From: Stackebrandtia albiflava
Lineage (GTDB): Bacteria > Actinomycetota > Actinomycetes > Mycobacteriales > Micromonosporaceae
DNA length: 64,000 nt
Direction: 5' to 3'
Assembly (NCBI RefSeq): GCF_007994225.1
Contig: NZ_VLLL01000007.1
Coordinates: forward strand, 124,001 to 188,000
Shown here one piece after another: positions 25,214-33,414 of the stretch. The stretch's first letter is position 1. Each line of letters opens with the position of its first letter. Under the pieces are notes generated by a model. That model was not told where the DNA came from. It searched no databases and saw only the letters and a list, made by a program, of their open reading frames with translations. The translations under genes and the position numbers were made by a program.

Positions 25214-26257
25214 TCAGCCGGGCGATTGTGAGCTTTCAAGGCTACGGGAGGAGTCCCCGGTGCCGTCGGGTTTGGCGGTGCCGGATCCTCCCGTGTCGCC
25301 GGTGCCGTTGTTGCCGGGGTCCTCACCACCGGGCGGGTCCTGCGACCCGCTGGGAGTGGGGGACGGTTCGCCGCTGGGTCCCGGTGAACCGGACGGTCCC
25401 GTCGACGGCTCGTCCGCGGGCGGCGTCCCGGTCGTTTCAGTGAATTGTTCACCGTCGAAGGTGAACTGCCGCAACGTCGTGGAGTCCTTCGACGGGATGC
25501 TGAGCGTGACCGTGGAGCTGTCGACGGCGGCCACCGCGATCGGCTCCTCCTCCTTCGGGGAGGTGTAGACGAACTCGACCGCGTCGAAGGAGTCCGGTTG
25601 GTGGTACAGCGCGATCACGCCGGGGACGTCGCCGCAGGCGACGGGCACGATGACCTCCTCGGCGGCCTTGCCGTCGAGGTCGGTGCGCATCGCGTGCGTG
25701 TCACCGGGCAGCAGGACCCACGAGTCGGAGTCCTCCTCGGGGCTGGGAGACCCCTTCGGCTTGTTGGAGGTCGTGCCGTCCGGGCCGTCGTGCGGCGCGA
25801 AGGCGTACTCACCGGCCGGACAGCGTTCACCGAGTTCGCCGGGCCACGCCGGCAGGGTGATCGACAGCGCCAACAACTGCGCCTCGACCGGGTCGGGACT
25901 GCTCGGCGGAAGACTGGGACTGGCTCCCGGGATGGACGAGTCGACCGAGACGTCCGCGTCACCGTCGGCCGTCTCGGAACCCGCGCCGAGCACGGAGGGC
26001 TCCTCCACGTCCGGGGAGGCGACGTTCTGCGCCACCGACACGCCGGCCACCATCAGGCCCGTGAACGCCAGGCCCGCCATCGACAGGCTCAACGCCCTGC
26101 GGCGCGGCTGCCGGGAACGGGCGGACCGGCTCATCAGGGCGCCGGCGGGTGCGGGCGAGAAGTGCTCGGGAGCGGCGGACCGGTACGACGCGAACGCGGC
26201 CGCGACGATGTCCTCGCCGTCATCGGTCACCACCTCGGGGCCACGGGGTTCAGCCAC
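25214..26257 (-). CDS. membrane-anchored partner of the ECF sigma factor (putative anti-sigma)
   Basis: 347 residues from a GTG at 26257, with GAGGTGAG just upstream and an 8-nt overlap with the sigma factor. Short cytoplasmic N-terminus (about 1-58), one membrane helix (about 59-80), then a large extracytoplasmic part that begins Pro/Ser/Asp-rich, contains two cysteines (GERCPAGEY; VACGDVPG) and ends in a Gly/Pro/Ser-rich tail. No classical zinc anti-sigma HxxxCxxC motif is visible, so anti-sigma action is inferred only from the coupling and topology. Confidence 0.65.
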   Translation of the reverse strand: MAEPRGPEVVTDDGEDIVAAAFASYRSAAPEHFSPAPAGALMSRSARSRQPRRRALSLSMAGLAFTGLMVAGVSVAQNVASPDVEEPSVLGAGSETADGDADVSVDSSIPGASPSLPPSSPDPVEAQLLALSITLPAWPGELGERCPAGEYAFAPHDGPDGTTSNKPKGSPSPEEDSDSWVLLPGDTHAMRTDLDGKAAEEVIVPVACGDVPGVIALYHQPDSFDAVEFVYTSPKEEEPIAVAAVDSSTVTLSIPSKDSTTLRQFTFDGEQFTETTGTPPADEPSTGPSGSPGPSGEPSPTPSGSQDPPGGEDPGNNGTGDTGGSGTAKPDGTGDSSRSLESSQSPG

Positions 26258-26843
26258 GTCTGCTCACCTCACCGGGTCGGCGGAGCTCGCCGGTGGCCTC
26301 GAACTCGTTGAGGTAGCGGGCGAGTTCACTACGGCCGCGATGAAGCCACGACTTCACCGTGCCCTCCTTGGCGCCGGTCTGGGCGGCGATCTCGGCCACC
26401 GACAGGTCACCGAGGTAGTGCAGCACGACGGCGCGCCGCTGCTTCTCGGGGAGCTTCCGCAGCGCCGCCACCAGGGCGACGTGGTCGGGGCTCATACCGG
26501 GGTGGGGTTCGGGTGGGGACGACCGCTGCAGGAAGCGGCGGGCGACCGCGACGCGGCGATGCCGTGAGGTGGCCAGGTTCCAGGCGACGCGCCGGATCCA
26601 CGCCAACGGCTCGTCGTAGCCGCCGACGGTGTCCCACCGCTGCCAGGCCCGCAGGAACGCCTCCTGGACGAGGTCCTGGGCCTCACTCGCGTCGGAGGTG
26701 TACGCGTACACCTGGGCAGCGAGTTCTCCGAATCGCGTCTCGTAGAGCGCGATGAACTCGCTTTCCGACCGCACGCGCACTCCGTCAAGTTCCGACGCCT
26801 GGACGCCGTCGGAGATGATCGTCACTCCGACGGTAGAGGCCAT
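26250..26843 (-). CDS. SigE-type ECF RNA polymerase sigma factor
   Basis: 197 residues if started at the ATG at 26843 (AGGAAAA upstream); start is uncertain because spacing is short. Region 2: FIALYETRFGELAAQVYAYTSDASEAQDLVQEAFLRAWQRW; region 4 helix-turn-helix: RRAVVLHYLGDLSVAEIAAQTGAKEGTVKSWLHRGRSEL. This is the SigE/SigM-like group of actinobacterial ECF sigmas. It likely responds to a signal at the envelope through the membrane protein encoded by the coupled downstream gene. Confidence 0.88.
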   Translation of the reverse strand: MASTVGVTIISDGVQASELDGVRVRSESEFIALYETRFGELAAQVYAYTSDASEAQDLVQEAFLRAWQRWDTVGGYDEPLAWIRRVAWNLATSRHRRVAVARRFLQRSSPPEPHPGMSPDHVALVAALRKLPEKQRRAVVLHYLGDLSVAEIAAQTGAKEGTVKSWLHRGRSELARYLNEFEATGELRRPGEVSRRG

Positions 26844-27285
26844 TTTTCCTGGCGGCCGGTTCACCACACACCCCGGGGGGTGACCGATGTCAAGAGGCAC
26901 GGCGCCGCCCAGCGCCAGTGTGCTTGCCATCGACGTCTCCTCACGGTCTTCTCAACGCGGCTGATCTGTCTAGGGACACGCCCCAACGCATGATCCGGTT
27001 GCGTGCGGAACGCCGCGCCGGACCCACCCCCCGGGCCGCGGGCCGGGGGTGAGATGCGTCTCTTCACGGTCGGGGCGTCACCGCGTTCCTCCAGGGGGTG
27101 CGCGGTCACGGTACGCTCCCGCAGGAGACGACCCCCGCGCCACGGCGCGGCCCCACCCCATCGACCACACACGTGTCGCCGCATCGTGAGGTACCGGTTC
27201 CCGGTCCTCGCCGCACGCGTTCACGGGTCGAAGGGCCGGGGCGTCACCTCACTTATACATCCGACGCGCTACGAGCTGGAATCAC
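26844..27285. other. divergent intergenic region sigma factor / PGYGQQ gene
   Basis: About 440 bases. A CACCCC-GG-GGGGTG type inverted repeat lies near 26868-26882 just upstream of the sigma gene. On the plus strand TATACA at 27254-27259 is a plausible -10 for the repeat-protein gene. No convincing ORF was found. Confidence 0.35.
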
Positions 27286-27861
27286 ATGACATACCCACAG
27301 CAACCCGGCTACGGACAACAGCCGGGCTACGGCCAGCAGCCCGGTTACGGGCAGCAGCCGGGTTACGGGCAGCAGCAGCCGGGCTACGGTCAGCAGCCCG
27401 GATACGGGCAGCAGCAGCCGGGCTACGGTCAACAACCCGGATACGGCCCGCCCGCCGGGGGCGGCGGCCAGGGCTGGATCACCGTCGACGCGAAGTTCTT
27501 CGTCCTCAACTGGATCCTCTTCCTGTTGAAGCCGAAGATCTTCATCGACGGGCAGCAGATGCCCAACGCCCAGTGGAACCAGAACACCTTCCCCGTCACC
27601 GCCGGCTACCACACCGTGAAGGTCGTCAGCCCCTGGCTGTGGGACTTCGGTGCGGCAGAGACCCAGATCAACGTCCCCGCGGGCCAGAACGTCCCCATCG
27701 AGTACCGCAGTCCCCTCGTCAACCTGTTCGTGCCGGGTTCGATCGGCCCGCCGCCGCAGAAGTTCAACGGCGTCGGAGTCCTCATCGGACTCATGGTGGT
27801 CCCGTTCGTGCTGGTGGTCATCCTCTGCTGCATCAGCATGCTCGGCGCCGGCCTCCTGTAA
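27286..27861 (+). CDS. PGYGQQ-repeat membrane protein
   Basis: 191 residues from the ATG at 27286. The N-terminal 55 residues are eight tandem [13 protein letters not shown] repeats, a low-complexity Tyr/Gln-rich tail. A folded middle domain ([29 protein letters not shown], then a PEGA-like beta segment [14 protein letters not shown]) precedes a single C-terminal membrane helix (about 163-186, [17 protein letters not shown]). Tail-anchored topology with a repetitive cytoplasmic end. Similar short repeat proteins are frequent in actinomycetes; function unknown. Confidence 0.75.
   Translation: MTYPQQPGYGQQPGYGQQPGYGQQPGYGQQQPGYGQQPGYGQQQPGYGQQPGYGPPAGGGGQGWITVDAKFFVLNWILFLLKPKIFIDGQQMPNAQWNQNTFPVTAGYHTVKVVSPWLWDFGAAETQINVPAGQNVPIEYRSPLVNLFVPGSIGPPPQKFNGVGVLIGLMVVPFVLVVILCCISMLGAGLL
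27298..27450 (+). repeat. in-frame tandem repeats encoding PGYGQQ
   Basis: Eight 18-21-bp units of consensus CCGGGTTACGGGCAGCAG, alternating 18 and 21 bp because every second or third unit has an extra CAG. It is a coding repeat likely to expand and contract. Confidence 0.85.
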
Positions 27862-27942
27862 GAGCTCGGCCGGCCCGGCGGACGCGCCGGGTCGTGCCCG
27901 GACGGCGTCGCGCGCCGATCCGGCACACCGTGCGGTTTTGTA

Positions 27943-27969
27943 CTCATCTGGCACCATGTGCCAGATGAG
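27943..27969. promoter_or_regulatory. inverted repeat across a start codon
   Basis: Perfect 11-bp arms CTCATCTGGCA / TGCCAGATGAG with a 5-nt loop CCATG. The loop and right arm contain both candidate ATG codons (27956 and 27965) of the small membrane protein. Could be an operator or an mRNA hairpin that hides the start. Confidence 0.65.
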
Positions 27970-28366
27970 ATACCTCCTCAATCTCGTCGTGACCGCGTTC
28001 GCGCTGTGGATCACGACTCTCATCTTCGCCCCCCACATCGAGTCCACCGCCGACACCACCCTGGGCCACATCGGAACGCTCCTGGCGGTGGCGTTGATCT
28101 TCGGACTCGTCAACGGGATCGTCAAACCGGTGGTCAAGGTGCTCGGTTGCGCGCTCTATGCGGCCAGCCTGGGACTGTTCGCACTCGTGGTCAACGCCGC
28201 GTTGTTCCTACTCGTCGACCTGATCGCGGGCTGGTTCGATCTTCCGTTCAATGTGGAGAACTTCTGGTGGGCGATGCTGGGCGCGCTGGTGGTCGCCGTC
28301 GTGAGTTGGATCGTGAACCTGGTGATTCCGGACAAGAAGGAGTCCAAGAAGCGCAAGCGCCGCTGA
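27956..28366 (+). CDS. phage-holin-like (YvlD/DUF360-type) small membrane protein
   Basis: 136 residues from the ATG at 27956 (133 if the ATG at 27965 is used). Four hydrophobic helices with a highly conserved NGIVKPVVKVLGC segment between helices 2 and 3 and a basic C-terminal tail (DKKESKKRKRR). This is the mycobacterial phage-holin-family / YvlD pattern, whose role is unclear. No ribosome-binding site precedes either ATG, and both lie inside an inverted repeat. Confidence 0.75.
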   Translation: MCQMRYLLNLVVTAFALWITTLIFAPHIESTADTTLGHIGTLLAVALIFGLVNGIVKPVVKVLGCALYAASLGLFALVVNAALFLLVDLIAGWFDLPFNVENFWWAMLGALVVAVVSWIVNLVIPDKKESKKRKRR

Positions 28367-28446
28367 CTCGAGAGCGACGGGCCGGGCGAAGGGTCACTCG
28401 ACGGGCGACGTCGGTGGCCGGGCGCCCGGCCCTCGTCGTGAGCGGC

Positions 28447-29259
28447 CTACAGCAGCGGCTCCAGTTCGTCGGCGGCCCGTCGCAACCGGTTCTTCACCCT
28501 GGTGCCGTAGAGACGCAGCTCCGTCAACGGCATCGTGCAGGCGATCACGGTGCGGCACCGGGGGTCGGGATCGTCCCGCACCACCGAGGCCACACAGCCC
28601 ACGCCGTCCCGGAACTGGTTGATCTCGGTGTAGACGCCCTCGGCCGCGAGCTTCGCCAGGTCGTATTCGAGTTCCCGGGGTTCGGTGACGGTGTACTCGG
28701 TGTACCTGCGCATCCCCGCCTCGCTGAGGTAGTAGCGCCGTTCCTGGGTGGACATGGTCGACAACAGCGCCTTGCCCAGGGCGGTGGCGTGGGCACCCTC
28801 GTCGAAACCGAGTATCAGGTCCTCCAGGTGCGGCGATCTCGCGCCCTCGTTGACCGCGGTGATGGCGACCCGGCCGTCGACCATGCGGCCCAGGTAGTGG
28901 CTGTAACCGGTGTCGCCGACCGTGCGGCGCAACACCTCCGCGACCGTCGACGGGCCGCGCATCGTGGCGGCCAGGTCGGCGAACCGGTCGGACACGGCCA
29001 GCCCCACCTGGAACCGGCCGCCCTCGACACGGATCAGATACTCCTCATAGGTCAGTGTGCGCACCAGGTGGTACGCCGTCGGCAGTGTCAGGCCGCACCT
29101 TCGCGCGATCTGTTTCGCGGTCAGACCGTCGGGCGAGGCACCGATCGCCTCCATGACCCGCAACGCGCGCTGGACACTACGGATCAGATCAGTAGGTTCA
29201 GGTTTCCGGTTCGGTCGTGGATTCGGTGCCGCCGCGCCGGGTCTCTGGCCCCCAGCCAT
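28447..29259 (-). CDS. IclR-family transcriptional regulator
   Basis: 270 residues from the ATG at 29259 with AAGGTGGGA upstream. N-terminal winged helix (SVQRALRVMEAIGASPDGLTAKQIARRCGLTLPTAYHLVRTL) after a Pro-rich leader, then the IclR effector domain (GRMVDGRVAITAVNEG, GAHATALGKALLSTM). Divergent from an MFS transporter, so it probably controls that gene and itself. An operator candidate lies at 29360-29374. Ligand unknown, typically a small organic acid. Confidence 0.88.
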   Translation of the reverse strand: MAGGQRPGAAAPNPRPNRKPEPTDLIRSVQRALRVMEAIGASPDGLTAKQIARRCGLTLPTAYHLVRTLTYEEYLIRVEGGRFQVGLAVSDRFADLAATMRGPSTVAEVLRRTVGDTGYSHYLGRMVDGRVAITAVNEGARSPHLEDLILGFDEGAHATALGKALLSTMSTQERRYYLSEAGMRRYTEYTVTEPRELEYDLAKLAAEGVYTEINQFRDGVGCVASVVRDDPDPRCRTVIACTMPLTELRLYGTRVKNRLRRAADELEPLL

Positions 29260-29359
29260 TCGTCATTCCCACCTTCGTCGTCACAATCCCCGTCGCCTGC
29301 ATCGGATCGGGCGCTTCTGTCATACCTTATTGGTGACAACTGTGTCTACGGCGTCACGG

Positions 29360-29374
29360 TTTCACAATATGAAA
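29360..29374. promoter_or_regulatory. candidate IclR-family operator
   Basis: TTTCA-CAATA-TGAAA is a palindrome with 5-bp arms about 100 bp upstream of the IclR gene in the divergent region; TTTCA-N5-TGAAA fits the general IclR-family operator form. Confidence 0.45.
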
Positions 29375-29483
29375 AACGTCGAGTGGCGACGGTGCCCGAC
29401 ACGGGGGATAGTTGACGAGTCCATGTGATGCGGACTCAAAGTACGGCTCGTGTTCCACCCCCACCTGTGTGGACGCGGGCCTC

Positions 29484-29514
29484 CGGCGGACCGTTCCCCA
29501 CCAACGGTCCGCCG
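29484..29514 (+). terminator. hairpin between IclR operator and MFS gene
   Basis: Perfect 12-bp stem CGGCGGACCGTT / AACGGTCCGCCG with 7-nt loop, in the middle of a 400-bp divergent region. It would block read-through into the transporter from any transcript that starts near the operator, and the MFS gene appears to have its own leaderless start downstream. No ORF in this region is convincing. Confidence 0.5.
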
Positions 29515-29660
29515 TATCCGCGGCGACGGGGGGACAACGACCCCACCACCGTCTCCCCGTCGTCCCGGGTTCCGCGCGGACCCGCGCCACGCGCCGACTG
29601 TGGCGACAACCGCTTGCCGATCCGGTGACTTCTCCGCCGCGCACCGGTACCGTGTCGGCG

Positions 29661-30797
29661 GTGACCTCTCCACAACGTGCCGCCGCGGCGGCGGTGAGCA
29701 CCACCGTCGCCACCGTCTGCCCCGTCTTCCTGGTAGGCGGACTCAGCGTGCAGATGGCGGACGAACTGGGGTTCTCCGCGGCCGGCCTCGGCCTCGCCGT
29801 CGCCCTGTACTTCTCCTCCAGCGCCCTCGTGAGCGTCTGGACGGGTCGGCTCGTCGAACGGGTGGGCGTGCGCGGCACGGCGGTGGCCGCGATCCTGCTG
29901 TCGGCGGTGTCCCTCGCCGGAATCGCCGCGTCGGTCCACTACCTGATGCTGGTGGCGGTCCTGGTGCTGGCCGGCCCCGCCAACAGCCTCGGCCAACTGT
30001 CGTCGAACGCCCTGCTCGCCAAACGGGTCCCGGCTCACCGACAGGGACTCCTGTTCGGGGTGAAACAGGCCGCCGTCCCCGCCTCGACCACCCTCGCCGG
30101 GATCTCGGTACCGGTCGTCGCGTTGACCGTCGGCTGGCGGTGGGCGTTCGTACTGGCGGCGTTGCTGGCGGCGGCGGCGCTGACCGTGCTGCCGAAGCGG
30201 GTCGCCGCACCGGCGACCCGGCCGCCCGTCCGGCGCAGACCGAGCCGGGCACTCGTCGTCATCACCGTCGCCGGGGCGTTCGGCGCCACCGCCGCCAACC
30301 CGCTCGGGTCGTTCATCGCCGACTACGCGGTGTTCCGCGGCGTGTCCGAGGCCGCGGCGGGCCTGACCGTCACGCTCGGCGGGCTCGCGGGCGTGTCCGC
30401 CCGCATCGGTGTCGGGTGGCTCGCCGACCGCCGCGACGGCGGCCGGTTGACCATGATCGCGGTCATGCTCGCCACCGGCGCGGCCGGGCTCGCGATGCTG
30501 GCGACCCCGGTGGCGTGGATCATCCCGGTCGGTACCGCCGTCGGGTTCGCGCTCGGCTGGGCGTGGCCGGGACTGCTCAACTTCGCCGTCACCCGCACCC
30601 ACCCCGACGCGCCCGCCGCCGCGACCGGTGTCACCCAGACCGGCGTGTACCTCGGCGGGGCGATCGGCCCGCTCGGCTTCGGTGCCCTGGTGGACCTGTC
30701 GGGCTACCCGGTCGCCTGGTCCGCGATGGCGGTACTCATGGTCGTCGGTGCGGTGCTCATGGTGATCGGCCGCCGCATGCTGTTGGCCCTCCGGTGA
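29661..30797 (+). CDS. MFS transporter
   Basis: 378 residues from a GTG at 29661; TACCGT at 29648-29653 lies 7 nt upstream with no ribosome-binding site, so it is probably leaderless. Twelve hydrophobic segments, including the MFS loop GRLVERVGVRGTAVAAI after helix 2 and the pseudo-repeat GWLADRRDGGRLTM in the second half. A cyanate/MFS-type transporter of unknown substrate. Regulation by the divergent IclR protein is likely. Confidence 0.85.
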   Translation: MTSPQRAAAAAVSTTVATVCPVFLVGGLSVQMADELGFSAAGLGLAVALYFSSSALVSVWTGRLVERVGVRGTAVAAILLSAVSLAGIAASVHYLMLVAVLVLAGPANSLGQLSSNALLAKRVPAHRQGLLFGVKQAAVPASTTLAGISVPVVALTVGWRWAFVLAALLAAAALTVLPKRVAAPATRPPVRRRPSRALVVITVAGAFGATAANPLGSFIADYAVFRGVSEAAAGLTVTLGGLAGVSARIGVGWLADRRDGGRLTMIAVMLATGAAGLAMLATPVAWIIPVGTAVGFALGWAWPGLLNFAVTRTHPDAPAAATGVTQTGVYLGGAIGPLGFGALVDLSGYPVAWSAMAVLMVVGAVLMVIGRRMLLALR

Positions 30798-30882
30798 GCG
30801 CGACCAGCGTCGCCGCCTAATTGTCGACTGGGCCACAGGGCGGGACGGCGCCCATCGATGACGGGGAAAGTATCGTGGTGGC

Positions 30883-31881
30883 GTGGTGAGTTTGGCGCAA
30901 CGAGCGACGCCGTTGGAGTTCGTGGACCCGCGGCTGGAAGCCTCGGTCTCCTCGGGACTGGAGGTCGTGGAGCGGCGGCTGCACGAGGTGGTGGAATCCG
31001 GCGACCCGTTCCTGACGGAGGCCGCCTCGCACCTGTTCAAGGCGGGCGGTAAACGGTTCCGTCCGATGCTCGCGATCACCGCCGCGCACTTCGGTGACCC
31101 GACGGCCCGGGGTGTGATCGAGTCGGCCCTGGTCATGGAGCTGACCCACCTGGCGACGCTGTACCACGACGACGTCATGGACGAGGCGTCCAAGCGCCGG
31201 GGCGCGCCCAGCGCCAACTCGCGCTGGTCGAACTCGATCGCCATCCTCACCGGCGACTACCTGTTCGCGGTGGCGTCGGAACTGGTCGCCGAACTCGGTT
31301 CCGAGACCGTGTCGACGCAGGCGCGGACGTTCTCGCGGCTGGTCCACGGCCAGATCGCCGAGACCGTGGGACCGCCCGACGGGGTCGACCCGGTGAAGTG
31401 GTACCTGCACGTGCTGGCGGAGAAGACCGGTTCGCTCATCGCCACCGCGGCCCGGCTCGGCGCCCAGTTCGCGGGCGCGTCGACCGACGTGGTGGACGCG
31501 GTCGCCGACTTCGGCGAGACCATCGGTGTGGCGTTCCAGCTCTCGGACGACCTGCTCGACATCGCCTCCGACGACGACACCTCCGGGAAGACGCAGGGCA
31601 CCGACCTGATGGAGGGCGTCCCGACGCTGCCCGTCCTGTACGCGAAGATCGGCGAGGACACCTCCCCCCGGCTGCGGGAACTGGTGTCGGGGCCGGTCGC
31701 GGAGGAGGACCTGCCCGAGACGCTGGAACTGCTCCGGGCGTCCCCGGCGATGGACCGGGCGCGGCAGACCCTCCACGAGTACGGCGACCGGGCCAAGGCG
31801 ATCACCGCGGAACTGCCGGCCTGTCCGGCCCGTGACGCCCTCGCGGGCATCTGCGACTACATGGTGGCGCGCAACGCGTGA
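30883..31881 (+). CDS. polyprenyl diphosphate synthase
   Basis: 332 residues from a GTG at 30883, with TATCGT 6 nt upstream (leaderless). Trans-prenyltransferase: GGKRFRP (55-61), first aspartate-rich motif DDVMD (96-100), and DDLLD as second aspartate-rich motif. Condenses isopentenyl diphosphate units into a long polyprenyl chain; the neighbourhood of complex I genes suggests the menaquinone side chain. Chain length cannot be assigned from the sequence alone. Confidence 0.88.
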   Translation: MVSLAQRATPLEFVDPRLEASVSSGLEVVERRLHEVVESGDPFLTEAASHLFKAGGKRFRPMLAITAAHFGDPTARGVIESALVMELTHLATLYHDDVMDEASKRRGAPSANSRWSNSIAILTGDYLFAVASELVAELGSETVSTQARTFSRLVHGQIAETVGPPDGVDPVKWYLHVLAEKTGSLIATAARLGAQFAGASTDVVDAVADFGETIGVAFQLSDDLLDIASDDDTSGKTQGTDLMEGVPTLPVLYAKIGEDTSPRLRELVSGPVAEEDLPETLELLRASPAMDRARQTLHEYGDRAKAITAELPACPARDALAGICDYMVARNA

Positions 31882-32038
31882 CACGGGTGACCTCTCGGGT
31901 GAAGATCACAAAACCGGCGGCGGCGGTCGTCGCGTCCCCTTGAGCCGCCTAGGGTCCCGAACGGAACCGGCGGACATCCGATGAGGACCTGGACGTCCCC
32001 GGTTCCGGTCTTGTACCTCAAGGGAAGGGATCGTCAAC

Positions 32039-32227
32039 ATGTCCTTTGTGAACTCCATCGCCGACCGCGTGCTCGGCCGACTGGTCGGCGGCACCACCGC
32101 CGGCGCCGGCTGCGCCGAGGAGACCTTCATCCGTTGGGAGTCGCACGCCGGCATGCGCTGCTGGCGTCGTTGCCGCATCCTGCCGAACTGCTCGACGAGC
32201 TGCGGCAGCCTCAACTGCCAGGTCTAG
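32039..32227 (+). CDS. Cys-rich small peptide, function unknown
   Basis: 62 residues from the ATG at 32039, with AAGGGA 8 nt upstream. Composed of an amphipathic N-terminal half (MSFVNSIADRVLGRLVGG), a GTTAGAG linker and a C-terminal half containing six cysteines (residues 25, 41, 45, 51, 55, 60) with Ser/Thr between them (CSTSCGSLNCQ). The layout looks like a leader plus a compact Cys/Ser/Thr-rich core. No maturation enzyme is adjacent. It could be a modified peptide precursor, a metal-binding or a disulfide-rich protein. Confidence 0.6.
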   Translation: MSFVNSIADRVLGRLVGGTTAGAGCAEETFIRWESHAGMRCWRRCRILPNCSTSCGSLNCQV

Positions 32228-32297
32228 TCGGACACCACCGCGCCGGGACCGATGTGGACGATCCACGTCCGTCCCGGTGCGCGTGACCGGGCGGGAC

Positions 32298-32816
32298 TCA
32301 CCCGTCCGGTTCCGCCTCGGCCCGGCGGCGCACCGAGATCACGATCGCACCGATCAGCGCCGACAGCAACAGCACCGACAGCAGCTCGAACGGCAGGACC
32401 CACGAGCCGAACACCTCCGCGCCCATCCGTTCGGCGCCACCGGGTTCCACCTCCGCCATGTCCACCCACCGCCACCGGAACGCCTCGATCAGGACGGCCG
32501 CCAGGCCCGCGCCCGCGGCGGCGCCCACCAGCGCGGCGGGCCAGCGGCGCCGGTCCATCCGGTCGTGCGCGCCGATGGGCGCGCGGGTCAGCATCACCGC
32601 GAACAGCAGCAGCACTACGACCGCGCCGACGTAGATCAGCACCTGGACCCAGGCGACCAGCTCGGCGGTCAGCACCAGGAAGCACGCGGCGAGTCCACCG
32701 AGCGCCACCACGAGCCACAATCCGGCGCGCACCAGATGGGCGGTGGTGACGACCCGGACGGCGGCGGCGAGGGTCACCGCGCCGAACACGCACAACAGGA
32801 CGTCGGTGACGGTCAT
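32298..32816 (-). CDS. nuoJ: NADH-quinone oxidoreductase subunit J
   Basis: 172 residues from the ATG at 32816, one nucleotide after the nuoI stop. Five membrane helices with the NuoJ sequence FLVLTAELVAWVQVLIYVGAVVVLLLFAVML in helices 2-3, which contains the conserved pi-bulge Tyr-Val-Gly-Ala. Membrane arm subunit of complex I. It follows nuoI on the minus strand but no nuoK, L, M or N follows in this window; the Cys-rich peptide is next. Confidence 0.9.
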   Translation of the reverse strand: MTVTDVLLCVFGAVTLAAAVRVVTTAHLVRAGLWLVVALGGLAACFLVLTAELVAWVQVLIYVGAVVVLLLFAVMLTRAPIGAHDRMDRRRWPAALVGAAAGAGLAAVLIEAFRWRWVDMAEVEPGGAERMGAEVFGSWVLPFELLSVLLLSALIGAIVISVRRRAEAEPDG

Positions 32817-32817
32817 G

Positions 32818-33318
32818 TCAGCCCTTCTTCTCCGCCGTCGTCTCCTCTTTGGACAGCTCACCGCGCGGGTCGTGCGCGGGCGGGGCGGGGACGGTGGGCA
32901 TCCACTCGCCGAGCCTGTCCTTCTCGTGCAGGAGGTCGCGGATGTCGGTCTCGGCGTACTCGAACTCCGGCGACCAGTACAGCGCGTCGAAGGGGCACAC
33001 CTCGACGCAGATACCGCAGTACATGCACAACGAGAAGTCGATGTCGAACCGGTCGAGGACGTTGCGCTGCCGGGCGCGGGCCGCTCCGGGCGTCTCCACC
33101 GTCTCCTTGTGGGAGTCGATGTAGATGCACCAGTCCGGGCACTCCCTGGCGCACAGCATGCACACCGTGCAGTTGGCCTCCAGCAACGCGATGACGCCGC
33201 GCGACCGGGGCGGCAACGCCGGGGCCTCGTCGGGGTACTGCCGCGTGGTGACGGGTCTGGTCATGGTCTTGAGGGTGACCGCGAGCCCCTTGGCCAGTCC
33301 GCTGCCCGGAATGTTCAT
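32818..33318 (-). CDS. nuoI: NADH-quinone oxidoreductase subunit I
   Basis: 166 residues from the ATG at 33318. Two 4Fe-4S ferredoxin motifs: [12 protein letters not shown] (about 50-61) and [12 protein letters not shown] (about 97-108), both complete CxxCxxCxxxCP. Carries electrons toward NuoB. Pairs with nuoJ, and both are separated from nuoA-B-C-H by about 13 kb. Confidence 0.92.
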   Translation of the reverse strand: MNIPGSGLAKGLAVTLKTMTRPVTTRQYPDEAPALPPRSRGVIALLEANCTVCMLCARECPDWCIYIDSHKETVETPGAARARQRNVLDRFDIDFSLCMYCGICVEVCPFDALYWSPEFEYAETDIRDLLHEKDRLGEWMPTVPAPPAHDPRGELSKEETTAEKKG

Positions 33319-33370
33319 GTCATCATCCTGGCATGAACCGGGCCCGGGGGCGACCGCTCCACCGTGCCGT

Positions 33371-33406
33371 GCGGCCGGTCGCGTCGGCGGGGACGCGACC
33401 GGCCGC
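33371..33406. terminator. terminator downstream of ABC-F gene
   Basis: Perfect 15-bp stem GCGGCCGGTCGCGTC / GACGCGACCGGCCGC with 6-nt loop, 8 nt from the ABC-F stop on the minus strand. Confidence 0.8.
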
Positions 33407-33414
33407 GGCCTCGT

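Noticed and set aside
27298-27450. Array-like short repeats (CRISPR candidate)
   Set aside because: Units are 18-21 bp with no spacers and read in frame as PGYGQQ in a real gene.
29436-31250. 604-residue minus-strand open frame
   Set aside because: Antisense to the MFS and polyprenyl synthase genes, which carry the expected motifs.
32039-32227. Lanthipeptide or sactipeptide gene cluster
   Set aside because: No LanB, LanC, LanM, radical SAM, YcaO, protease or dedicated exporter gene within 10 kb; only the peptide itself is seen.
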